Positions 35,150 to 46,380 of a stretch of DNA of 64,000 nucleotides are shown piece by piece; position 1 is the first letter of the stretch, and the number at the start of each line of letters is the position of its first letter. Under the pieces are notes generated by a model, which did not search any database, was not told the DNA's origin, and saw nothing but the letters and a program-made list of their open reading frames with translations. Origin of the DNA: Morella rubra (Eukaryota; Streptophyta; Magnoliopsida; Fagales; Myricaceae); NCBI GenBank assembly GCA_003952965.2, contig CM025850.1:24337420-24401419 (forward strand), given 5' to 3'. Position numbers and translations under genes: made by a program.

Positions 35150-35655
35150 AAAAGTCATCAATTACCATATTTGTACTAAAACCTTCTACAATTTTTTTTC
35201 TAAATGTAAACAATAAGATAATTTGCAAGGAAGTCATCTTTCAAAGTTTTGTCTTAATGATGTTAATCGCTGAAAAAACTTGTTTAGTAGTTGCAGTTGA
35301 AATTGGAAGAGTTAAAACTAGCCGAATCAATCTTTCAACCAAATAATAAATTTTGACTTCCATTTTTTACTGATGTTTGACACAAATTAGAAATGATGGA
35401 CAAATTCTGTAACACTAGATGATAATGCACCTTGTACTCGTAGTGTTGCAACTAAAATCTTAAAAATGTTTTTTTCCTGCTCATTAAAATCTTTAGGGTA
35501 AAATTTCTCTACAAGACTGCATATTTTGTCAATATCGAATAATTGATAATCATTTTTAAGGATCCAAAGAAGCACTAAGAGTAAGAAGCTCCATTGCCTT
35601 CTCATTAAACCTACAATGTTAAAATCTAGCCAAATTATAGAGGCAAAATACACAA
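35150..35655 (-). pseudogene. hAT-type transposase C-terminus (dimerisation region), broken
   Basis: The minus strand encodes YQLFDIDKICSLVEKFYPKD near 35560-35500, typical of plant TTF-type-zinc-finger/hAT transposases. Near 35370-35190, in a shifted frame, comes VERLIRLVLTLPISTATTKQ then VFSAINIIKTKL. The latter is the hAT C-terminal dimerisation motif, whose usual form has STATTERAFSAMK. The middle (about 60 residues) is missing and frames are disrupted. The catalytic RNase-H-like core lies outside the fragment, so this is an inactive relic. Confidence 0.75.
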
Positions 35656-37402
35656 CATTTAGTTAATTGAATACAAAGAAGAAAGGCATACATTTTTTTT
35701 TCTTTGTTTATGACATATAAACATAGAGAAATAATATTTTAAGTAGACAATAATAATTAAATGTAATAATATTGAAAATTCTAATCTTGAAGAGAAAATT
35801 TTTTGTGTACAAAGTAAAAATTTGTTTTACAAGTGTTGAGTATATATTTTGTGATTTTCTATATGTGGGTGACAAAAATAGTTAAAAGACACAAAAAGTT
35901 TATTTGTAATAGAATGAGCAAGCGACTGTCAGACAAGGGATAAAATAGTGGGAGAGAGAGAGAAATGAGAGAGTAAATGAAAGGCAAGAAGAGAGAGAAG
36001 TCAAAAGTTAGAAAAGAGGCCGAGTGAAAGAAAAAATTAAAAAAAAAAATACAATTTTAATATTTTTTTATTTTAAAAATTGAGAAACCACTACTAAGGT
36101 TGTTATTCTCTCTCTCAAAATTTTTCTTATTCTCACTTTCTATCTTAAAATTTTTTAGGGGCTCGTCACAAAGACTATTATCTTTTTACTGACAAAAGCC
36201 CCTAAATTAAAAAAAAAATTACAAAATTTTGGGAGCCCTCCCCCCACTAGCTTCGTCTCTTGCGCGGCCACGTCCCCCTTGTGTGGAGGCATCGGCTTGG
36301 GACAGACTATATAATCATGTAAGTATTTACAATTAAACACTGTTTTTTGAGTTGATTAAAATTACATAAATGGGCCCTCGCCGACTGCCAAGATCGGAAA
36401 AGCTAATCACAAATTCACAATTATTGACAAGAAGAAAGCTGCAGATCACAACTTGGCTAGGCAAGTGTAGTAGGGGTATTACGTCGAGAAAATGACTAGA
36501 CTAGACGTGATACTTTTCCTCTTGAAAACCCTTAATTATGTTGATAAAGACTGGACAAAGTAGCCTCTCCATCTCTCCATTTACACGTCTTATCCACAGG
36601 AATCAATCCCCATCCAGTTCAACCCTTTTTTCTCAGCATTATCTGGTTACGTCATCTGCACAAATGGTCCAACATGTTTGTTAATTATTGGGAGAACAGA
36701 AGAGCTTTTGGTTTTCGCAGCCACCCCCTCTAAGTTTCTGATTTCCATCTCTCCATTTATAAACGAGAGACTTTCTTCGCTACTGAAAATTGATTTCTCT
36801 CTACTTATCTTGGTTTCTAAATATTTAACTAGTCTTACGTAACGGAAAGAAATTTTGTGGAAGATGAAATCAAGGAGACCTGGTTAACTCGATATTTTCA
36901 CCTCTCTACCTTAATTCGCCGACAGGAATAGTATCGAATGTCTTAAAAACTCCTGAGGTTGTTTGGTTGGATACTCGCCAGGAGGTTGGTTACCTTCCCT
37001 GTGCTTATTTTCAAAACTTGTTCACATCTTCGTCTCCCTTACTCTAGCAGGAACTGAAGGGGTTAATTCCTGAGATTATTATATTCACATGCTAAAAATG
37101 ATATATATATATATATTCACATGCTTCATTTGTTATGGAACATCTTTTAGTGCATTTTTTTTTTATATGCAGGAGAGGAAGGTGAAGGGTTCAAGCCACT
37201 TGCTTTCGGAATTGACGGTTCTAGGACTTGCTTGGTTGTGGGTTCAGGTCTTGGTTCAGGGTCCAGGTTCTAGTTCTGGTTCCGTGAGTTGGACCCTAGC
37301 TGAACTTCGCCTGCCGCGCACCTGCTTTAATAATCTCACCTGACACGCTTGAACTCTCATCCGACAATCCCCTTTAAATGTACCGACATCTTCATTAAAT
37401 GT
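35656..37402. other. No gene seen; short GA and AT microsatellites
   Basis: Intergenic. A GA-rich patch occurs at about 35950-36015 and an (AT)n run at about 37101-37118. 36850-37000 has a somewhat higher complexity but no recognisable coding frame. Confidence 0.4.
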
Positions 37403-37454
37403 TATGTGCGCGCGCGCGCGCGCACGCGCGCGCGCATTATATATATATATATAT
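37403..37454. repeat. Compound (CG)n-(AT)n microsatellite
   Basis: About 31 bp of alternating G and C, interrupted by single A bases, runs directly via ATT into about 17 bp of alternating A and T. Alternating purine-pyrimidine tracts of this kind can adopt Z-DNA, and the AT part can extrude or melt. CG-rich dinucleotide arrays are rare in plant nuclear DNA. Confidence 0.95.
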
Positions 37455-37753
37455 GCAACTTTCGTGAGCACTGAGCAGTCAATACAAAACCAAATTTGCT
37501 GACCACGTCTTTCACAACCATCGACATGTCACATACACCAAACAATTAAATAAAGAGGCTTTTTTTTTAAGCAATTGAACAAAATAAAGTTGACACATAT
37601 AGCTGGCTTGCATTTCGTACCTCATGTGGGGCTCGGGCGAATGCCTATTGTCCCATTCTGGAAAGTGGGCATTTCGCTCGACTGTGCAGGACCTCGCGCG
37701 GGGCTCGCACGACTGCCCACTATCCCAAAGCGTCAAAGTGGGCAGGTACCCTG

Positions 37754-38170
37754 ATGAAGATAAAAGTCGAGAGGTGGCATGAAGCTGTCCATGGACTTCT
37801 TCATATGAAAATCTTGGCGACAAATGAACCCCTTCATATGAACTATAGTTTATCACTAACTTCAAGGGAAATCGTGAAGGTGAAATCATGTAGAACGATA
37901 CGTTGGTATAGCGAGGCATTAAAGTTTTTTGCGGTGAAGCAGGACATGAGGTCTTGTGGATATAAGAATATCATCGAGTATGCTACCTATTTTTTTGAAG
38001 CAATTTCGGAGGGCTTGTTGTGGGAGAACAACAATTATATTGGTGCACTCTCCAAGCTAATCAAGTTGGGCTTCACGGTGGAAGCAGTGGAATTTCTAAT
38101 GAAGTCCAAGAACTTACAGATTTTCATGGAGGAAGAGGATTTCATTGCTTCTTTCTTTCCTTCTGAGTAG
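37754..38170 (+). CDS. Unrecognised 138-codon ORF
   Basis: An uninterrupted frame starts MKIKVERWHEAVHGLLHMK and ends FIASFFPSE. The predicted product is soluble and mainly helical, with no signal peptide or membrane span. The second half (IIEYATYFFEAISEGLLWEN, then IGALSKLIKLGFTVEAVEFL) has the helical rhythm of PPR-like or other solenoid repeats, but no clean motif series. There is no obvious splice continuation, and the next 560 bp hold no companion exon. It could be an exon fragment of a repeat protein or a chance frame. Confidence 0.25.
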   Translation: MKIKVERWHEAVHGLLHMKILATNEPLHMNYSLSLTSREIVKVKSCRTIRWYSEALKFFAVKQDMRSCGYKNIIEYATYFFEAISEGLLWENNNYIGALSKLIKLGFTVEAVEFLMKSKNLQIFMEEEDFIASFFPSE

Positions 38171-38734
38171 GTATATGACATAAGTAGTTTACCATCTCTA
38201 AGTGCCTTCTTTCACTCATTTCCCTGCGTGCTTCTAAGTGTGTTTTGGCATAAATATGAAGAAGGAATCAGCTGTATTAATGATGATTCTAATGGTCTGT
38301 CTTAAACAGTAAAGCTTATTTTGTGTGGAATCTGTACGGAGAAGATGTGGGTCGCTGGGGAGTTACTAAGGAAGAAGGTGGCAAGAGGATGGTGATGGGT
38401 ATTAAAGAGGCAGTGAGAGAAGGAGACCCCAAAATAAATAAGCATTTAGGTTGGCAGCCATGGACGGTAGGGTAGTGAGGGTGGAACAAGGAGAGGGAAT
38501 TCGGATCACAGCTTCCTGTCGAAGAGTAACAACAAAACGACACCTGAAGAAATTTTTCTTGATGTCCTGTAAAATGTTTAGAGACAGGATTTCGATGCAC
38601 GGATTTTGTCTAGGTATTAGGTAGACGTCAGATAATTTTTTGAGAAGTCTATGCCAATTAGCATGTGACACGTGAGTGTGTCGCAGTAACCTTGAACCAA
38701 GCCAAACGTTGGTTCTAGTTATTGGGTTCAACGC
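38171..38734. other. No gene seen
   Basis: Intergenic sequence between the unrecognised ORF and the CACTA-like block. Short frames on the minus strand here have no family features. Confidence 0.4.
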
Positions 38735-39469
38735 TTTTAAATGGAATGTCCGTAACCATTCTTAATTTGTTACAATAGTTGACGTGAAAACGGTTCGGAC
38801 GATTTCAGACAGAAAGTGGAAACAAGTTCAAACATTTTATGACGTTCCAACAGATATCGTTAAATCCGTTTGATATACCGATCGAGGAATAAAAAAGTTG
38901 ATGTTCAAACATATTATGAACGGAAAAGCGAAGGTTTGAATACTGTTCGAACGTAGGGAGACATGTTGTATTTTGAACGTTAAAACAAACGTTATAACGT
39001 TTTATTTTTATTTTTTAAGAAATTAAAAAATTGCTAAAAAATTATTCAAAAATATATTATTAAATAAAAAAATAAAATGTACAATTAAATAATCAATCAC
39101 AATATTCGAAACAATTAAATATAATATGCAATAAAAAAGATGATCTATCTTTGCCATCGCATGCATCCAACTCTGCGTGCATCAAAATTTTTTCCAACTT
39201 TGCGTGCATCCTTATCTTCCTACATCAAAAATTATAATCAATATAATGCTTAAATAATTGACAAAAATAATCATAAAAAAAAAATTCAGCTAAATGAAAA
39301 AATCAAATAACTTAATTATACATCTACTTGATGTTGTTTTCGGTGAAGGTGATCCAATATTAGCATAGGAAAAGCTAAGGCCTCATGCAAGGCTGATGCA
39401 GCTAAAGGATTATATATAACATTTTTACACCGATCAAACATATTGTGATCTATCGAGCACATTCAAAAT

Positions 39470-40024
39470 GTTTTTTTTTCAAATTAGGAAAATTAGAAGT
39501 TTTACATTATGCACGATAAATCTAAATAAAAAAGTGTTGGGCCTAAAAGGAACTTGCATCATTGTAACAATTTTAACATCCATAAGAAACCAACATGGAG
39601 AGAATAACAAAAGCTAATACAACATTTTTCAAAAACCAACATCTTTCATAATTGTAAGGAAAAAAATAGAGAGCAATACTCTGGTTGGTAGGGTCGAACA
39701 TCTGAAACCTTTTAGTCACACATTAGACTTACAAAGCAGTTTTTTGTACGTTCTAGTTTGGAATGAAAAAACTATTTTTAGGTCAATGTGTGGCTAAAAG
39801 GTTTTCAGAAGTTCGGCCCTACTAACCAGAGTATTGCTTTCTATTTCTTTCCATACAGTGAAAGATGTTGGTTTGGAAAATGTTGTATCAGTTTTTGTCA
39901 TTCTCTCCTTTAGTTTCGTGTGGATGTTAATATTGTTACAGTGATACAAATCCATTTGAGACCCGACACCTTAAATTTATATTTGTTGTGCATAAGTTTA
40001 AACTTCCAATTTTTCAAAAAAAAA
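39470..40024. repeat. Long imperfect hairpin (~555 bp)
   Basis: Left arm about 39470-39727 and right arm about 39782-40024 are reverse complements along most of their length. Examples: CAATACTCTGGTTGGTAGGG pairs with CCCTACTAACCAGAGTATTG, and ACCTTTTAGTCACACATT pairs with CAATGTGTGGCTAAAAGG. The loop is ~55 bp. Outer parts (AGAAGTTTTACATTATGCAC and GTGCATAAGTTTAAACTTCC) also pair with mismatches. The hairpin sits inside the CACTA-like block. If transcribed it would make a long double-stranded RNA. Confidence 0.85.
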
Positions 40025-40989
40025 GGGGTTCAAATATGTTTGAACGACTACAATACACTCTAACGGTATAAAGTTATTGCTCGAACATATTTGACATTCC
40101 TGTAAACAAACCATTTTAGCAATTCTGTTGAACGAAAACTTTTACAATGTTCGAATGCTGGGCAAAACCTACGATAAACAACAACCTAAAATATTTCAAT
40201 CAATCCCCAAAACATATTTTTTTACTCTTAAAACATGCATCCAACACTCTTAAACACATATGAAACTAACCATAAGCATTTAAACATCAATTTCATCCAC
40301 AAATCTAAGTAAAAAATCTATACCTAAAAAACTAAGAAATTTATTGATAAAGATGATAAATCTTACATCTAAAACACAAAGAAGCTTCATTTGAGTATTT
40401 TCCTACAACAATAAGACAAAAAACGTAAGATTTCTATAGAAGAAAAAAACCAAGGCAAATTTGTGATGTTTTGAGAGTGTGGGTGAAATGAGGTCTCACT
40501 GTCGAATCTGTAGTGTTTGAGTTCGTGGTTTCCATTCAAACATTATTTCCTACATTAGAATAGTACGTCAAAAAATCGATGGGGAAAAAGCGTGCTTAAA
40601 GTACTGTTCATTTTTCAAACGCTCGAACGCTTCTTTATTATCTGAATGACGTCGTTAGTTTTCAAAATCGTTCTAACGTTCATTGAAACAATGTTTGAAC
40701 GTATTTTAGAAAATGAAATAGCGTCGTTTCATGCTTTTTAACGTTCGTTTGAATTATACTTTTGAGTTATAATGGTACACAAAAAATGGGTGGCAAAAAA
40801 GCGTGCTTAAACTACCGTTCGAACATTTGTTTCACACGCTAAAACGATTCTTTTTCTATCTGAACAACGTCATCTTAGTTGTCAACCTCATTCTAATGGT
40901 TATCAAAGTAACGTTGGAACATTTTTTATAGTTGATACGACATCGTTTCATGCTATTTATAGGTCGAAGTTCACACGGTATTTATATGT

Positions 40990-41650
40990 TCGAACGTTTG
41001 TGGAATAATTGATATCTATAAAGTACTATTACACATATAAGGTAAAGTATAAGGTACTATATATTACATATATAAAATGTATGGTATAAAGTATTATATA
41101 TTACATATAAGGTAAGGTATAAGGTACTATATATTATGTATAGGTAAGGCAAGGTATAAGGTACTATATATTACGTATATGTACAAGGTACTATTACATA
41201 ATATGTATAAGGTACTATTATATAATATGTACAAAATACTATCAAACAATATGTATAACGTACTATATATTACATCCATAAAATGTATAAGGTACTATTA
41301 TATAATATGTATAAGGTACTATTAAACAATATATATAAGGTACTATATATTAAATAATATGTGTAAGGTACTATTAAGTAATATGTATAAGGTACTATAT
41401 ATTAAATAATATGCATAAGGTACTATATATTAAATAATATGTACAAGGTATATATATTACATACATAACATGTATTATAAGGTACTATTACATAATATGT
41501 ATAAAATACTATATATATAACATGTATAATATGTACAATTCACTATTATATTACATATATAGTATGTAGAAGGTACTATATATTACATATATAACATGTA
41601 TTATAAGGTACTATTATATTAAATAATATGTATAAGGTACTATATGTAAA
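40990..41650. repeat. AT-rich tandem array (GGTACTATATATTA units)
   Basis: The words AAGGTACTAT, ATATATTACATA and AATATGTATAAGG are repeated irregularly through about 650 bp, with unit lengths of about 20-35 bp. This is a degenerate minisatellite. It lies between the TTCGAA-rich blocks of the CACTA-like element. Confidence 0.9.
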
Positions 41651-42047
41651 TATGTGATTTTAATTAATTTTATTTCTTTTTATTTTTAATTAATTTTATA
41701 ATTTTATTTGATTTACTATTTTTACCATTCTAACGTCAATACGATTAACGTTCTAATGGTTATATAATGTTGTCCGTTCTAACGATTTATATCGTTAGAA
41801 TAGAAAATAAATTTATTATTACTTAATTTTTACTGTGATTTTATTTTTAATTTATTATTACGTGTGGTTTTCTTTTTAACTATAATTAACTTATCAAATA
41901 AAAAGAAATTCCTTTAGCCAAAAAATAAATTAAATCATCATGCATAAATAATATAATATGTACAAACATAACTGTTCAAATGTCTGAAAAAAAACCTAAA
42001 TACATGACAAAATACTATAAAAAAACTATGAGGCCATCTCCTTCAGC

Positions 42048-43110
42048 TCCTACACCACGTCACCCTCGACATCAGCTATCATCTGCATGATGTCTTTTTG
42101 GCTCTCGGCATTTGCCTTTTTCAACTCCAGCTGCATCGACTCAATCTTCTCGAGTCTCATCTCCATAGCAGCCAGACTGCTAATGATAGGAATGGTGGTA
42201 GTCTCCACTGCATGTACAATGCTGCGCTCCATCTCTAGCAAATCCTAGGTTTCTTGCACAGCTCGGGTCATATCACCCGAATGTTGCGGTGTAGCTGGAG
42301 GACGTTGTGGCCTCGATCCATGCACCATCAAACACTAATAAGTTGCACTGTTGATGTGCTTGAGTTGCATCGAAGTCGGCTTATAATGTCTGGCATCTAT
42401 CCCGTCATCCATAATCAATTGTGTCAATATGTTTCTGTACGGCAAACCCTTTTTGCTTGTTAACTGAGCCTCGGTCCTTATGGTTTGGAAGATGAGGAAC
42501 GGGAGGTTGAACAGCTCGAGACGAGCCAACATCAACATCACTTATGCACACTCGGCTGTACACTTTGTGTGATGTTACTTTGGAAAGAAGTTGTGGCTGA
42601 CTATAAGGTGGAACATCCTCCAAAAGGCAGGCAAGGCCCTCTGCGAAACTGATGACTATAATAAATACTGGTCTTTCCTAGTCATCAGTTTAAAGATCTC
42701 TTTGGGTGACAAAGTTGTAGTAGGCTCCACAGCAAGATAGACACCCACTTGCCTTGAAATGCTCAAGTAGGTGGAGAGTCTGTGGGGGGAGATCCTAATC
42801 GGCCGTTCACAAATGTAGACCTCCCACTAGTCCTCGTAGGTGTCAACATTTTACAGCACCGAGAATAACTCTTTGACCATATTTGTGTACGACAGGCCCC
42901 TCCAAGAGGGCACGTGGGCCCAACCATAATGGGTGAATATGTGGTCAATCGTGCGACCCTCGAATTGAAACTTGAGAAGTCTTATGTGCTAACCAACCTC
43001 TCTGCCACTACTATATGCATAAAAATAATCGCTTGCCTCTCAACTATAGTCAGTGCTCTTTGTTGTGTGGAAGAAGCTCTCAAAAGTTTTGCCATTTTAA
43101 GTTAATATAA
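42048..43110 (-). pseudogene. Plant transposon protein ORF, decayed
   Basis: Reading minus from about 43110, pieces of one protein appear in shifted frames: an N-terminal part around a RTIDHIFTHYGWAHVPS-like segment (42960-42900), then PIRISPHRLSTYLSISRQ (42800-42740), AFWRMFHLIVSHNFFPK (42620-42570), LELFNLPFLIFQTI and GLPYRNILTQLIMDDGID (42520-42400). The end is a coiled-coil tail ERSIVHAVETTTIPIISSLA (42241-42050). This order resembles the putative plant transposon protein domain (Transposase_32 style), which is carried by several mobile elements. Four or more frame breaks make it inactive. The domain name is from memory of the pattern. Confidence 0.5.
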
Positions 43111-44442
43111 AAAAGGAAAAAAAAAGTTAGAACGGTCGAAGAACATTAAACGAATATACGTTCGAATGGAATACAATGAAGCATCAAACGAATGTAGAAC
43201 AGAAATTAGAAACATCGAACGGAATATTAATTTGAACATGTGAAGAAACTAAGCATTTAATGGATATAGAACGGACAATAATATCTAACCATCGAACGTA
43301 ATATAACATGTTCGAACGGATACAAAACTAAGCATTGAATGAAATATGCCTTTATAGAATGGAAAAACATTCGAAATAGTTTAGCAATTACGTTCGAATG
43401 ATAAAGTGTATCGTTCGAACACTGTAGCTCGAAAACGATCATGGTCATGTTGAAACTCCCTAAATATATACTTTTTTACATCAAAATCAATATAAAAAAA
43501 TCCTAAACTAACTACAAACACCCACATTCATCAAAATGCATCATATTTTACAAGTTTATTAATATATTCAAGCCAAATTCAATGCACAAAGTCAAACCAA
43601 AAAAACTTAGAAAAACACATTTTAAACAGTTAAAATGCTCTACAAAACGTACCTGAGAGTGTGTAGGACTAGAAAGGATGCAATCCACAGATTGAAATGG
43701 CAATGGAGATTGAGAGGAGTTTGAGAGAATTCGAGAGAGAGAGGTACGTGGAAATGTGAGGAAATGAGGCTCGGGTGTTCTAATATTCCGATGATCGTTC
43801 GTACGCATTCGAGCAATTAGGAAAAAAATCATCTAAAACCGTTCATTAACAAACAACTTATATCTTAATAGTCAAATAATCATTGGAACGTATAACACTA
43901 AGCATTTGAATGGTAATGAAAAAAATATAAAATTAATGGTGATTGGACTTGCATTTATGGGGTAGGTGGAAAAGTGGCGTTCAAAATTGTTCGAATGACT
44001 GACGATTTTTCGAGACGCGAACCATCGTCCTAAAAAGATTATGTTCCGTTCGAACAACAATTTTTAAGAACGAATGTGAGTTTCTAAATTCCGATATTTT
44101 CATTTGTGTTTGAACTACCGTTTAATTTTAAACCGAAATTCAATTTTGCATTAGAAGGGTAATGCTCGTTCAAAGTTTTGTACAAATGTTTAGTTTATCA
44201 TTTGAACAATGCTTTCGGAATAGATAGATCAGTTCTAAATAATTAAACCTTTTTTTTTTGGATGGGCAATTTTGTAACGAAAAGGTTCAAAACCTTTGCA
44301 AAAAGTTTTTTTTGGGGACAGTTTGAATTTCCATCCCAAAATGAGAAACTTTTATGTTTTTCGAGACATATTTTAAAGACCATCCCCAAAGAGTACTTTT
44401 TGGGGCGGATTTTTTGGCATCACAAAAAAATCCGTTCCAAAA

Positions 44443-44461
44443 GGTCAAATTTGTTGTAGTG
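44443..44461 (-). repeat. CACTA terminal inverted repeat (right end)
   Basis: GGTCAAATTTGTTGTAGTG on the plus strand, the inverse of a CACTACAACAAATTTGACC terminus. The three bases outside are ACT, which would be one side of the expected 3-bp target duplication. The partner end was not located. Confidence 0.75.
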
Positions 44462-45385
44462 ACTGCTGTTGTGTATGGTATTCATGGGAAACCGACAGGT
44501 GTAGAAGAGCAGATCGAACAGAATCCTGACTCATCATCTGGTTGTCAGTCCATAGCTCAAGTATTTGAGGATGCAAATGAGATTACCACTGATTTTGGTT
44601 TTCAACCTTTTCTCACATGCTTTCATATTTGTAGCTAATTCAAAAGGTGCAAGACCTAAAGGATTTTAGCGCAGAACAAAATCAGAAGACTGGACATTTT
44701 GGAGCAAAAGCTGGAACTCCTTGCTTTATTCACAATATGCAAGTTACTTATTTTCTAAAATTGTCTTCAGATCTTTGTATATTTGGTAGTTAAACAAGCA
44801 AAGTAAAAAGCATGCTTTGGCAGAAGAATTGGTGGGAAAGAAAAAGTTCTATTCAGCTGAGTCAACTGAGTCCCTTTTTTATCAGAATAAAAAATCACTA
44901 CACGTGTCTTTAAAAAATCATTTAAGACAGTATATATATATTTTTTTCAAAGTTGTGGATGTTCCTCTTTATCAACTTGCTGTCTTATTCTCAGAAGACC
45001 CAAAATAAAGTGAACATATAGCACATAGAAAGGCGAAACAAAAAATTTGGTGACTACTCGTGAACATAGATACTCCAAGCGAGCTTGGTGTTTGGGCCAA
45101 TTAGTCCTTGAGACATTGGAAGAAATATTGACATAAATGTTCAATTTGGACTATAAATCAATCATCATGCGAATAAAATATTTTACAAATTCTTTCACTA
45201 AAAGATGACTGAAAAAACTCTGTTAGCGCTAAATCCAGTTAAGACTCAAAACTGATGAACTGTTGGTTGATGTTTTATGGCATGTTTTGGGGAAAAGACA
45301 AATTGAAGAGAACAAAGAAAATGTGACAACAAGCGATGTGATCAAGAAGATAAGGGAAATGTTTTTGCATTTTGGTTGACGCATT
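44462..45385 (+). pseudogene. Unrecognised gene fragment next to the CACTA end
   Basis: Coding-like pieces on the plus strand: TAVVYGIHGKPTGVEEQIEQ (from 44462), continuing to FEDANEITTDFGFQP; IQKVQDLKDFSAEQNQKTGH near 44638; and LKTDELLVDVLWHVLGKRQI followed by EENKENVTTSDVIKKIREMF, ending at a stop near 45380. The last could be an exon starting after an AG near 45234. The composition is protein-like, but I do not recognise the family. The element may have landed in, or carried along, a gene. Confidence that this was once coding is moderate; function unknown. Confidence 0.35.
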
Positions 45386-45632
45386 ATGCAATAAAATATT
45401 TTGTTGCATAATGTGTTTTTCAGATAAGGAAAACGTTGCATATTTTAAAGGTCGTCAATCAGTTTCAGGTTTTCGTTTCTGTTGTCTAAACCAATGATTC
45501 TTATAGATAACGAGAAATCAAGGAGGTTCATAGTACATATCAGTTTGCACGAATCGGTATCCGGTTTGCAGGGGCGAAGCCAAGTGGGGCTGTGGCCCCC
45601 CAACCCTTCAAAAATTAAGGAAATTTTTTTTA

Positions 45633-46160
45633 GGGATAAATTATCATCTAGTCCCTATAGTTTACACGGTTATCAAATTACTCCCCGAACTTCAACTTTC
45701 ATCAATTTATTCCCTGTGGTTACCCTCTGATACGAATCTCATCCATCTTTTTTATCTTGTTCATGTGGTGCTCGAACTTGGTTCTCTTTGATGCAATTGC
45801 CGCACGCCGTAGCTCAAATTATTTAAACGTCATACCTTTGAATCTATCTGAAAATGGTGTGGAGATGTTGGAAATAAAAATGGTGCTTGACATCAAGCAT
45901 TATGTTGTAGAATGAATCTTGGAGGCCCTAAACATTTACAAAACACATATGAGCATATAATACAAAACATATATTTTATAAATAACATAAACTATTTTCT
46001 ATCGGTCGGACATAAAACACCCATTAAGTTTGTAGATGGGTGGGTGGAAAGACATTATTCGTATAAAGGGGTAACTATAGGGAGTAAATTAATGAAAGTT
46101 GAAGTTCAGGAGCGATTTAATAATTGCATAAACCACAGGGGCCAAATGATCATTTATCCC
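45633..46160. mobile_element. MITE with ~80-bp terminal inverted repeats
   Basis: Left end GGGATAAATTATCATCTAGT and the inverse of the right end GGGATAAATGATCATTTGGC start matching arms. The similarity continues through a TATAGTTTACACGGTTAT-like stretch, GAACTTCAACTTTCATCAAT and TTATTCCCT. T-runs lie outside both ends and may be the duplicated target (9-10 bp, Mutator-like), but this cannot be proven in a homopolymer. The 528-bp element encodes nothing supported. Confidence 0.8.
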
Positions 46161-46234
46161 TTTTTTTTTTTTTTACTTTTTGACATTTGCCCCTCACAAA
46201 AGATATCATATTATAGTTTGGATTGTGATGGTTG

Positions 46235-46380
46235 TAAGTCAAAATTTTGGCATTGATTTATGAGAGTTGGTGAAAAAGTGAAGAAATAGATTATTTGAAT
46301 AAATTTTTTTATATTTTTTATAATATAAATAAATAATTTGATAGGGAGAGAGATTATTTTATAATTACTTTATTAGGCCA
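46235..46380. repeat. AT-rich dispersed repeat, family A copy
   Basis: Parallel to 5990-6180: both have CAAAATTTTGG or TAAAATTTTGG, GGTGAAAAAGTGAAGAAA-type spacing, AAATTTTTTATATTTTT, ATTTGATAGGGAGAGAGA and a TTATATT/TTTATTAGGCC tail. No coding. Confidence 0.5.

Larger units (their letters stand above)
38735..44461 (-). mobile_element. CACTA-like (En/Spm) element, left end not found
   Basis: The right terminus is diagnostic: on the minus strand it reads CACTACAACAAATTTGACC (44461 down to 44443), a typical plant CACTA end. Inside, short motifs built on TTCGAA (CGTTCGAAC, GTTCGAACG and one-mismatch variants) recur densely at 38780-38960, 40020-40170, 40600-41000, 41720-41810 and 43130-44220, matching the subterminal repeat style of CACTA elements. 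A decayed plant-transposon-protein ORF lies at 42048-43110 on the minus strand. No left CACTA terminus was seen, and the left limit is set by where the motifs begin. No TNP2-type transposase was recognised, so it is non-autonomous or truncated. Confidence 0.6.

Noticed and set aside
40990..41650. CRISPR-like array
   Set aside because: Units are irregular in length and AT-only, with no constant repeat and unique spacer structure, in a plant genome. It is a degenerate minisatellite.
43548..43832. 94-codon minus-strand ORF in the CACTA-like block
   Set aside because: It overlaps TTCGAA-type subterminal repeats and has low-complexity Ser/Leu/Phe content.
45912..46256. 114-codon plus-strand ORF
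   Set aside because: It spans the right arm of a MITE and runs into a T-run; no protein features.
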